Of a DNA stretch of 64,000 bases, positions 48,501-59,700 are shown one piece after another (the stretch's first letter is position 1; each line of letters begins with the position of its first letter). The position numbers and the translations under genes were made by a program. The DNA lies in NCBI RefSeq assembly GCF_949628265.1, contig NC_088787.1, positions 12,390,501 to 12,454,500 of the forward strand, read 5' to 3'. The notes beneath the pieces were generated by a model. That model was given only the letters and a program-made list of their open reading frames with translations, was not told where the DNA came from and did no database searches. Origin of the DNA: Cloeon dipterum (taxonomy: Eukaryota; Arthropoda; Insecta; Ephemeroptera; Baetidae).

Positions 48501-51500
48501 GTGATCAAGTTCGGATGGCTGGAAGGCGTGTTTGTAAGTACCGTCGAGTTATCTGACAAATGAACTGGCGTCAACAGACAAAACTGTCCAAACCAGATGC
48601 GGTGTCTGCTCAATATCTGGGGTGTGATGCTCTTCCTGCGGCTCTCGTGGGTCATCGGCCAGGCCGGAATTTGTGAGTGGTTCGTCTCGCCAATCATTCA
48701 TCTTTATTTAATTTTAATTCCAGTCGAGGGCCTGCTGATCATCACCCTGGCCAACGTGGTGACCCTCGTGACGGCCATCTCCATGTCGGCGGTGAGCACC
48801 AACGGCCAGATCAGCGCCGGCGGCATCTACTACATGATTTCCCGCGCGCTCGGCCCCGGCTTCGGCGGCGCAATCGGCCTCATGTTCACGCTGGCAAACT
48901 CGATCGCCGTCTCCATGTACATCGTCGGCTTCTGCGAGTCGTTGCAGGACCTGCTCGCCTCCTACGGCACCGTCCTCATCGACGGCGCCACCAACGACAT
49001 CCGCGTCGTCGGCATCATCACGCTCATTGGCATCCTCGTGCTCGCTATTGTCGGCATGGACTGGGTCACCAGAGTAAGAACATTCATATTTTATTTCCAT
49101 GGTTTTCAAGGCAAATTATTTAGGAGGCTGACCTTTTCTAAAATGCGTAAAAAATCTAGGTCATAAAATTGGCAATTTGTTTTATTCGTTAACAAAATTA
49201 GAGCTCCGTGAATTTGGAGGGGTTTTATTGGCATTGAAATTTTTAGTTGGAAATTCCAGGTTTGAAGCTCGGGAATGGGGGCGTTTCCAAAAATCGAATT
49301 CTGTGTATTATGGAAGGTGAACTTTAACTCTTGACTGCGTTGAGATATCACCTTGATATTTTCACTACCGAACTCAGTTTTCGATCCTGAACAACTTTTA
49401 AATTTACAAAAAATTCGCAGGTCAAAGGTCAAAGTCACCTTGTGTGCAATTTTTTGTCGTAAATTCAAAATAAAGAGCTGTAATGCAGCCCGCGAAATTC
49501 TGCACAAGCACACCAAGTTTCATAGGTGCAATTGCTATAGTTTTGCTGTAATTCGAAACTGAAGTTTAAAAACCGGCTCTAGGCCGCTCGACCGCGCATG
49601 GCGCATGGCCTTTGAGCAGCGAGTTCTTCAAGTGTATTCTTTTCGCATTTCATTTGCTTAGAAACAAAAAGAGAGTCTAGGATGGACCGAGGAAGGTTGC
49701 AATCGACTTTCAGGGTCTGTACTTGACTTGACCCTGAGATAAAATAGTTCGTAAATTTATAATTTCACCTGAATTGGTTCGCGGAGAACTATGCTCATTA
49801 ATTACTGTCATATGCGAGCTCGTTGGCTTACAGCCCACGGGAAGAGCTGAGCAGAGGTTCTTGAAAAAACATCATTTTTTTATTTAATGTATAATTAATT
49901 TTTTCTTAACTGAAAAGGAAAAATAAACCAAGTGACGTCCTAATTCACAATTTGGCTGCTCTAAGTTTAATTTGTGCTTATAGAAATAATAATTTTAAAA
50001 AATGGATAGAAAGCCGACGTATTTTTCATTTACCGCTGAAAATATAAAATACAATAAATTTCTAATTTTTGTGATTATTCCAGTTCCAAATGGCATTGCT
50101 CTTTGTGCTGATCTTCTCTCAAATCGACTTCATCATCGGCACATTCTGGGGGCCTTTGGATGTTGAAGAGCAGGCGAAGGGCTTCGTTGGATACAGCTGT
50201 AGGTTTTTTCTTTAATTTAAATCAACAATTGCAGTACTATAACACCCAATTTCAGCGGAGGTGTTAAAACAAAACTGGGGACCAGACTACCGCGAGTTCG
50301 AAGGCGTTCAGCACGACTTCTTCTCGGTGTTTGCCGTCTTCTTCCCCGCCGTGACTGGAATCGTGGCCGGAGCTAACCTTTCTGGAGATCTTAAGGTAAG
50401 CGCTCTCTTAGTTAATTACTGGCCGCTCGTAAAAAATGTTTTTAATTAGGACCCTGGTAGTGCGATCCCGCTCGGAACTCTGTTGGCTATTGCCGTCACT
50501 TTCGTCTCCTATTTCGGCTACGCCATCATGATCGGCAGCTGCGTCTTGCGTGACGCTTCAGGCAATGTCACCGAGTATTTCATGGGCCTCAACGAAAGCG
50601 CCGCTGATGCTATGAAATACGTCATCAACTGTACTGACCGAGAATGCAATTACGGCATTGAAGTCGACAGCCAGGTGACTATAATTTTCATTTTTAGGGA
50701 GAAAACAATTTTTTAAAAACCGCAATTTGAAAAGAGAAAAAAATTATGTTTCTCCTTATTCTCAATTGAGAGAAAAATCAGAATTTTACCCGTTCGCGCG
50801 GGAGGTTATTAAATTTTTGCCTTGATTGATTAAAAAAGTTGAAAAGTTTTTAAATTGGAAAATTTAAAGTTTTCCTTTAGCTTGTACGGACAGGTAGAGA
50901 AGTCTATAAATTTATCTCCTTTGCACAATTTTAAAATATCTCTACCGGGCTATGTACATACAAGTTCCAATGTGTTTCCAATTTTAAATTATTTTCTTTA
51001 TTAAATATGATTTAAATCATTTATTTTATTTTATCAAAATTAACAAAAATTGATTTTGTCTCACAGGCCATGGAGTTGGTGTCCGTTTGGGGACCTCTTA
51101 TTTACGGTGGTTGCTTCGCCGCCACCCTTTCATCCGCCATCGCCAGTTTGGTCGGCGCTCCTCGCGTCCTACAGGCCCTGGCCAAGGACAAACTTTACCC
51201 CATGATCGGCTACTTCGCCGAAGGCTACGGCGCCAACAACGATCCCGTTCGTGGATACGTCCTCGTCTTCATCATCTCATTCGCCTGCATTTTGATCGGT
51301 AAAATCCACGACTCTGCCAATTTTTTTCATTTAATTTATGAATGTAATTCAGCTCAACTGAACGCAATTGCTCCGTTGCTGTCTAACTTTTTCCTTGCGG
51401 CGTACGCTCTCATCAACTTCTCAGTGTTCCACGCAACTATTTCTAAAACACCGGGTTGGAGACCTTCATTTAAGGTAGATTTCGGGGATAAAAAAAGAAA

Positions 51501-54500
51501 TTTTTATTTATTGAAATTGTTTTCAGTATTATAACGAGTGGGTAAGCTTAGTCGGCACGATTTTGTGCATCATCGTGATGTTCCTGATGTCCTGGGGAAC
51601 CGCCCTCATCACCTTTGCCACCGTCGTTTTCCTGTACCTTTACGTCTCCTACCGAAAACCAGGCAAGTATAAAAATGAATTGTGTTTTTCACTGACACAA
51701 ATTTCTCTGGAAGTAAAAAAAATGCAATAAATTTTTTGCCATCGTGTGAAAGATAGGAAATATTTCAATATTTTTTTGGCATGCTCACAAAATATTTACT
51801 GTATATTTTATTTCTTGTGACAAAATTTCTATTGTTGTAAAATATTGTATTCATTTTTAACTTCATGAAAATGGTGGACTGGATTCGGCGGAACTGGTCA
51901 AGTGATATTAATTATATAGCTGATCATTTTCCTCTGTGATTGATTAATAGAAAAATGAATTTGAAATTAACAGACGCAAACTGGGGCTCGTCTGCTCAAG
52001 CGCAGTCATACAACTCTGCTCTGAAGGGCATGCAGGAGTTGAACAGCGTGGAGGAGCACGTCAAAAACTACCGTCCACAACTCTTGGTGCTCACTGGCAT
52101 GCCGGGCGCGCGACCTCCGCTCGTGGACTTCGCCAACCTGATCACCAAGAATGTGTCCCTCCTCATCTGCGGCCACGTGCTCCTGGTACAGATCAATTTT
52201 CGCTATGGAAACTTTCTGCATAAACTGTGTTTTTACTCTGAAGGGTAACCATAACCAGCGTATCCACGAGCATTTGAGGGCCAAAGCCTTGTCCTGGCTG
52301 CAAAGGCACAAAACCAAAGGGTTCTTCGCCATGGTTGAAGATCCATCCTTCGAAGGGGCCTCCCAGTCCCTGATGCAGCTGGCCGGGCTGGGAAAACTGA
52401 AGCCTAATCTCATGCTCATGGGTTATAAGGGAGACTGGAATTCCTGTCACAGAGAGGAACTCAGGGCGTACTTCAACGTCATTCAGTACGTGTTACAATT
52501 TTTATTATTACAGCGATACCCCCCCCCCCCATCCTCTGTAAAACGTAAAAACTTTTACAAAGCTGGAATATTTTATTCATTTACATTTCAGTTTTAAAAT
52601 CGGGGGTAATTTTGGATAATAAAAAATACTTTTAACATTTTTTTGCTATTAAATTGTAGCAGGGGATTGAAAGGGGTGGAGGGTGAGCACCCTTTTACCC
52701 ATTAGCTGGTTAGGGTGGATGAGATGAGTCTAATGGTGGGTAGTTTTTGCATTTCTGAAGGTTAGAATCCGAGATTTGGAGTTGCAAATAAATGCAAAAC
52801 AAAAGAATAAGTCGAAAAATTCTAGCTTTGAATTTCTCAATAAATAAGAACTTTGAATGCAGCAATGCTTTCGATCGTCACTTGGCTGTCGGAATTCTGC
52901 GGCTACGAGAGGGCTTGGACTACTCGAACGTCGTCGTGGAGGAAGAACAGAGGGAGACGAAGAAGTTGCAATCAGGTATTGCTCATTTTCACGCAAATTC
53001 CTTTTCACCCACAGAGTGGATGACGAACCAAGGATTGTTCATGCCAACACATTGAAGTACACACGTTTTTATCTTTTCGGGTTGGATGTTGAATATTTCC
53101 AGGGTCTCCAGGGCTCGTGTGGATCAAAGAAAGGGTTAATCAGTGCCGTTATTTTGACTGCGGTGAGTCGCCTTCGGGAGCCCCCTTTTTCAGACACTAA
53201 ACCATTTTATTATTTTACGCTCTTTAATGTTGTTGGGTTTCATCCGGGTTTTTTATTATTTTTGCTGGCGGCGTGGATTTCTCTTCACTAACTTATGTCG
53301 TTCGTTTTTGTCACATAATGCATGCTGTTGCGGTAATCTCGGAAACCTGCGGCACCGTAAGTCGTACACTCGCTAATTTTTCTGCCACACTCTTTATCGT
53401 TCCGTCTTGCATGCCTTTTGCAGCGTCACTACATTTATTGGTGTTCTTTTCATTTCAGCTAATTTTTATTATTAATTTTGACCACTTTGCACGTTTCATT
53501 GCAGTTGGCTACTGTCCTTATACTTAATTGTTGCATGCGGGTGTCAAAAAGGGTTAAAATTTATCCGAAATTGAGCGTTGATTTCGATTCTGCAGACGGC
53601 TCCAGCAGCGACAGCAGCCACGACCCGGCCAAGGAGCCGCTGAAGAAGAAGGACAAGAAGAGAAACTCTTCCAGCTTTGCCTACACTGGCCCAGGCGGCC
53701 AGCCGCTGTCCAAGGAGGTCATCAACAGTCTCACCCAGTTCTCACGCAAGCAGCGAAAGGGAACCATTGACGTTTGGTGGCTTTACGATGATGGAGGTGA
53801 GTTTGAATAATTAAACTAAAAAAATCAAGGTCTAGTTGTAACAAACAGACACAACAATATTTCAAAGCAATGCATTTTTTTAAATTCAAATGGAATATTT
53901 TAAGCAAGTCCTAGACTGTAACTTATTTTTAATGCATTCAAATGAAGCTCAATTAAATGACACAAAAACGGTTTAATTATGCAGTAAATAATAAATATTT
54001 TTATTACATAAAAAAGAAACCAAAATCGAGTTAAGAGTTTTTTTTAATTAATTAATCCATTTAAGGTCTTACACTTCTCATTCCGTACATTCTGAGCCAA
54101 AGGAAAATATTCGCCGGCTGCAAGCTCCGCATTTTCGCCCTTGCTAACAAGAAGAATGAGTTTGAACAGGACCAAAGAAAGTAAGAGAATTAAAAATAAT
54201 GCAAGTAATTTTATTTTTCCTTCTCTAATGACCTACCTAGGATGGCGGCTCTCCTCTCCAAATTCCGTATCGAGTACTGCGACGTGATCGTGATCCCTGA
54301 TATCGCGAAGAAGGCGCTTGAGTCGACGAAAAGGGATTTTGAATCCCTGATCAAGCCTTTCAGGGTTACTGACGGTGACACGAATGCTCCCGATGGTATA
54401 TTATTTCTTGCCGATTTGTAAAGTTAATCATTATTTGCAACAGATGAAATTTGCATCCGCGACTCGGAGCTCAAAGCTCACATGGAGAAGACGAACCGGC

Positions 54501-55447
54501 ACCTGCGACTCAGGGAGCTGCTCCAGAAACACTCCCGCGAGGCCACTTTTGTTGTCATGTGAGTCCAGTTTGCTCAAACTCAACCAACACACTTATTTTC
54601 AGGGTTGGACAAAAGGTTGGACACTTTAAACTCTAGGAACACTACCTCTTACTTCCAATTTAATTTTAGCATTTTGTGTTGTACTTTGTAGTCCAAATAC
54701 ACTTAATAATTACGGTAATATTAAAAAAACTCGAATGTCGCGAGGGTATTTTTTTATCCAAACGCTAATAATGTAATTAATTCATATTTGCATATCGCGA
54801 ATTTGCATCCAATGACTTTTCACCATCATAATTTTTCAGTAAGCCAAAATGAATTTGACTTGTAGACACAGGATTTAATTTAATTCATCAAAATTAAATA
54901 TTTAAAATTAAAACAATCACAAATAATTATGTCCTGAAAACATAAATATATTTTCCAACTCAAAACAAGTTATTTGAAAATGTTTACTATACACAGTAGT
55001 GTCGAATATAAATTCTGACATCAAATAAGAGTTTCTTAGGGCCATAAACCTATAAAACGACACCTACACATCGCAGATTTTTAATATATCGCAATTTTAC
55101 CTTCAGGGTCACGTCTAGGTCGGGCCCTGAGGACTAAACCTGGCTTTTTATTGACAATCTAGGTTTCTTTAGTGCGCCACAGTATTTTAAACATGTGGAA
55201 TTGCTATTTTTTTAACACAAATTAAAATTACTGGAAAACCCGGTCATTTCTTGCTTATTAAAAAAGCACACGGACCAGTCCTGCTTATTCTTCTTCTTCT
55301 TTTAAAATTAGGACTCTGCCGATGCCGAGAAAGGGAACCGTTTCGGCGCCGCTGTACATGTCGTGGCTGGAGATGATGACCAAGGACATGCCTCCATTCC
55401 TCATCGTGCGCGGCAACCAGACGTCTGTGCTCACGTACTACTCTTAA
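39589..55447 (+). CDS. NKCC: SLC12 Na-K-2Cl cotransporter NKCC-D (conventional ion site)
   Basis: Eighteen exons: 39589-39906, 48459-48533, 48597-48672, 48724-49073, 50084-50198, 50256-50395, 50450-50674, 51067-51298, 51353-51474, 51527-51662, 51974-52185, 52244-52485, 52863-52975, 53596-53796, 54066-54180, 54241-54395, 54444-54558, 55312-55447. Total 3078 nt, 1025 residues (1015 from ATG 39619). RFIV at 22-25 is the SPAK/OSR1 docking site and QLTREALPR holds Thr72. The NKCC1-type ion residues are all present: LNIW in TM1, Tyr222 (SMYIVGF), Pro342 in TM6 and Ser455-Ser456 in TM8. The loop before TM8 has NVT, NES and NCT. An electroneutral, bumetanide-type Na-K-2Cl carrier is predicted. It differs from A-C by an extra intron in TM1, a missing intron before TM3, an 8.5-kb first intron, and a GC donor at 51663. 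Confidence 0.95.
43680..44640 (+). repeat. Tandem duplication of repeat R1
   Basis: Two R1 copies in the same orientation, about 43680-44095 and 44230-44640, with a period near 550 bp. Each runs GAAAATTATTT-AATTGTTG, then the CTCGTCGAGAT core, GGAAACTCTT, GAGACAG, CATTTGAAAAGCA, and CCTAAGGGATGAGTT with GCATTGGCAACAAGCATTTT. Confidence 0.75.
47675..47737. repeat. CTG/CAG inverted repeat
   Basis: A CTG run ending CTGCTGTCG (47675-47695) faces CGACAGCAG and a CAG run (47712-47737) across a GC-rich loop of about 16 nt. A long imperfect hairpin can form. Lies in NKCC-D intron 1. Confidence 0.8.
49190..49560. repeat. R2-like repeat in NKCC-D intron 4
   Basis: Weak similarity to R2: AGGTCAAAGGTCAAAGTCA and CTTGACTGCGTTGAGATAT-like words, with orientation uncertain. 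No ORF. The intron (49074-50083) otherwise holds nothing recognised. Confidence 0.35.
52640..52810 (+). repeat. R2 repeat fragment in NKCC-D intron 12
   Basis: Contains GAGATGAGTCTAATGGTGG, TTGCATTTCTGAAGGTTAGA and CCGAGATTTGGAGTTGCAAA, shared with 26620-27130 and 59227-59984. A run of ten C lies just upstream at about 52519-52528. Confidence 0.65.
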
Positions 55448-56747
55448 AAAGGTCGACCATTCCACGCGAATCAAGAGAAGTTTTGAGGCTAATAGCCACT
55501 GTAGCTTGGATGATGAAAAATCGTGCTCAAAAGTGTCAAAATTAGTATTTTTGAAAACAATAATTCACATTCCTATCGAGAGAATAAAAAATAACACAAG
55601 AGCGTACATGTCGTAACGCGCGATTTGTTTGTGTAAATGATATTCTAGCCTAAAAACGTCAATGCGAGAGTTGTTACTGTGTTTTTAGAGATTTATAAGA
55701 CGAGGTGCTGCTAAAATGTAGATCTGAAGACCCGGTGCTTTTGTCTGTTGTACAATCAAACTAAAGATTAACAAAATATACAACCTTCACAATATTACCA
55801 TATTGTTCCCAAAAGAATAAAAGTGTTTTTTGAACCTAGTCCTCTCTTTAGTTTTTTTTCCACCCAACATAAAATGCTTCTATAATTGATTGGAAAATTT
55901 ACAGGACGTCATTAGAGAAAAAATGAAGTCAGGCAACCTGCGCAACGCTCTTGTTCGGCAGGATGCATAACTTTTGTTTGCCAGGATGAAACGTCACGGG
56001 TCAAAGGACAAAACTGGCATGAGGTTAAGCAAAATCGACGAAATTTACGTCAGAAATCAGTCTTTACTAGAAGATTGCGTCATTAAAATTTATGGACAAA
56101 ATATATGAAATTTTATGGGTTTTTATTGGTAAACTTAATAATTATACTTCAATATCTCATCTCCCCGAGGAGCAATTTTAAATATGAAGTGTGCTTTGGA
56201 TTCCTTTTGCCCAGTCTAATCGGAATGACGCCAAATTTAATGTCCTAATTCAAGGTCAAAGGTCAACAAGTTGACACTGCTAATTTTGGTTTAGAATTAA
56301 AATTTTGGAAATGAGCTCAGGGTTTTAGAATTCTAAAAATGTGCTCAAAAGTTGTCCATTATCTATAGGGCATGTGTAAACTTGAGTGACAATATCGGAT
56401 CGGTGTTTTTTTTATATGCCAATAATTCCACCTCAAAACTCGTAAACACATGAAATTTTCGACTTTTTTGTGTTCTGCAAATTTTGTCCAAATCGCGGGT
56501 TCTAGAACTCAGAAATGCAAAAACTAAACAATGTTAGACTTTCATCAACCTCCCCTAACTAGTTGAGGGGTTTAGGGGTAGCTTACCCCTCCCTTTTCAA
56601 CACTTCTAAAAATTTAAATAGAAAAGTATAATACTGCTTTTGCTCTAAGAAATAATGTTCTCCTTCACTTTTAATTATTAATTACATATATATGTTCACC
56701 GAAGAAAATTAATTCTGGTTAATCTGATTCATTATTTTTGTATTTAT
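55448..56747. other. NKCC-D 3' UTR and intergenic region with an R2 copy
   Basis: AATAAA hexamers lie at 55583-55588 and 55816-55821, the latter followed by a GT-rich tract. From about 55985 to 56600 there is an R2-type repeat, starting ATGAAACGTCACGGGTC and carrying CAAGGTCAAAGGTCAAC. NKCC-D and the mannosidase gene converge here. Confidence 0.55.
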
Positions 56748-59700
56748 TTAGAATTCAACAACAAATGTGCGTATTTGCATCGGGTACAAGATCACCTTGA
56801 AATTATCAGCACTTTGAACAATATTCCTCTCTGGGGCCGTCCTATCTTGATCATTGTTAGTTCCAGACGTGATTTTGTCTTCGTTCCATTTGAACCTTCG
56901 GCTTGATGACAGTATCTGATTGGCCCCCAGAGTCATTTCTGTCACTTTTTGTACTTTTGCCTCGAACAAATCCTACAAGTACAAGTAAAGGTCTTTCACA
57001 AATATCTCGGTATTTCTGTACACAAAAATATTACCTGCATCGAGAATTCAGATGCTCTTGAGAGTCTTAAATCATCACTTTTCTCCATTATATGCTCAAA
57101 TCGGAGCAAAATCTTCCCATCCTTCCACGGCTCCAAAGTGAGGAGATGGACGTTCTCAGGCAACTCCATTTTCACACCAGAAAACTAAATAAATTTTAAA
57201 TTAAAAATCAGGACATCATTGACTGCAATTTCCAAACCTCAGTGCGATATTTTCCCTTCCACTCTTCAGCAGAAAGTGATGTGGGTGAAAAATATAGGAC
57301 TGGCGGCAACACCATCTCCTGCTGCACCAACGTCCTTTCTTGAGCAGTCGCATTCGACTTTGGCGAACCGACAAGAACGAGGTGGCGTCCTCGAGCGAAC
57401 ATTCCAACGCCCATCTGACGCTCGTTCAGCACCTCGCTCACACCGTAGTCATCATCGTTGACAAGTCGTCTGTGCACCTGTCAAAAATTTAATTTATGAC
57501 TGTCTAATTTCCAAACGAGATGTTAAAATGAAGCTAAAATTAAAAAATATACAGCCCTTGCTGGCGGATTTCGATTCCTTTCGTCAAGATGTATCCAACA
57601 CGGTTCACGATACTTTTTGGGGAAACTCTTTGATGAGATACGCATAAATTCAGATATCAAGAGTATATATAGGGAAACAGTCTTCACTATTTGAAATCCT
57701 AATAGGAATTAGTTTCTGCATCGGCAAAAAGGATTTTCCGGGATTTCGCAGTATCCATCCTGTTTAATTACCATCAGCTCAAGGGTGCCGTCTACAATGC
57801 TGCCGCCTCCCTGCGCCCTGTCGGTCAAGACGGCCAGCTTTGTCTCTTCGTCCTCGATGGAAATGGCACTGGTGATTGGATAGTAATTCGCAGCAACCTG
57901 CTCCAGAATGTCCGCCTTCCACGTTTCCCTGAAGTTCCTAGTGCGGTTCAGGTACTCGCGGCTGTTGGAGTCGGTCACGAAATTCCTCTTGGAATCTATC
58001 TTCGTCGAGAACCGCGAAATCACCTCTTTGCCAACGTAATCACTACACGATTTGAATTAAAGTAAACGCATTTTCTGATGCTAATAATTATAATACTCTG
58101 TAGGAATGGGTCCGACGAGCCATTCGATTTCAACATGCGAAGCTCCTTTATAAAGTCGCACAATCTGACTCGCCCAGTCGGAAAACACTTGGTGCACCTC
58201 TTCAACGTGAGGTCCTTAAATTTAGGAAACGATTAAAATGTAAAAAGGAATTTCCGATATTGACGTACCTTTGTATGAATTGATTTTGACTTTGTCTGTG
58301 GCTATTGGGAATGGAGTGTTGGGGTCAGGCCTGAAAATGTACGCTCCAGACGCTCTGCGACCCACAGATCTCTTTCCTGACTTGTAAAACATGAGCTCCT
58401 GAGTAAGCTTGGTCTTTTTTCCATTCACGCTGACTGATTCTATTAAGTGGCTTTCGTCGTCAAACGAAATGGTCAAAATCTGAAAAATGAGAACGATTCC
58501 AAATTTTTCATGAACCTCTGCTCAGCACTTCCCATAGGCTATATGAGCGGATAACATGGGCCCGAGTATCTGCAGGCCCAATGTGGCCATGTAGTTATAG
58601 ATCCTATAGAAACACTCAAATATCTCCCATTGCCTAGACACTTTTAAAAAATGCCTAGACAATTCCAGCCATTGGGCTTGGTCAGACAGAAATTTTCTTG
58701 ATTTTTTGTTCAGTCATAGCTCCTTACTTCGTTGGAAATATCCGTTTCCTGTTTTTTCGTGTCCCTCAAAACGCGACGCCTGCTTCGTCCCTGATAACTG
58801 ACGTGGAAACTTTTGAAGCCAAGAGGGGGCAGGTCGACGGCCTCAAAAATAAGTTCGTGCTTTGCCTTGCCGAGCCTCACCGGAATCGCTTCCACTGAAC
58901 GAGGAATTGGCACGAACTGCACTTCCAGTGTTTTGCCTGACAAAAAACACAATAGAAATAAATAGAAAAGCGTTTTCAACTTAATCCGAACCTGCCGACA
59001 GGTCCGTAACAGTGAAACCATTTTCTTTAGAAACAGGCAAGCGGACGAATTTGTTTACTTTCTTCGCTAACGGATTGTAAATTGTAACCACGAAAGTGTT
59101 GGATTCTTCACTAACTGAGCATTCGCTTTGATTTAACGATGGGCACCTCGAGAAAATAAGGTTATCCTGCGAGTCTACCTTTGTCGTGAGCAACCTAAAA
59201 AGAATTATTACTGAAAATTTGAAGCAGACGAAATGTCACGGGTCGGAGGACGAAATTGGCGTGAGGTCAAGCAAACTCGACGATATTTACACAATCATTA
59301 CTATAAGAGGCTGAAAGGGGTGATGCGTAAACCCTTTATCTGGTCGGGGGTGGTCGAGACGAGTCTAATTGTGTGCAGTTTTTGCAATTCTGATGGTTAG
59401 GACCCGTGATTTAGAGTTGAAAACATTTGCAAAAACCCGAAAAAATCGAAAAAACTACCCAGCTTTAGACTCATCTTGACCTCCCCTGAACAGCTCAATG
59501 ACTTAGGGGTTCCTAACCCCACCCCTTGAAACCCTTTAAAACCATTTTGTTTAGATACAAAATTCCTGACCTATATAATAAGGGTTTTCACTTTTTTAAG
59601 GGGGTTGAAATACAGCGATTTGGGCTGGTGGTAAGCGATACATCATTCTGCTTGTCAGGGGAAGTCAAGACGAGTCTATTGGTGGTAGTTTTTGAAATTC

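Noticed and set aside
52976-53595. Possible cassette exon in NKCC-D intron 13
   Set aside because: Several acceptor-like tracts exist, but none pairs with a good donor to give an in-frame exon, and exons 13 and 14 join perfectly without it.
15653-55447. A-D as one gene with alternative promoters
   Set aside because: Each copy has its own TATA box, start, full membrane domain, tail, stop and polyadenylation signal, and Naxd lies on the other strand between C and D.
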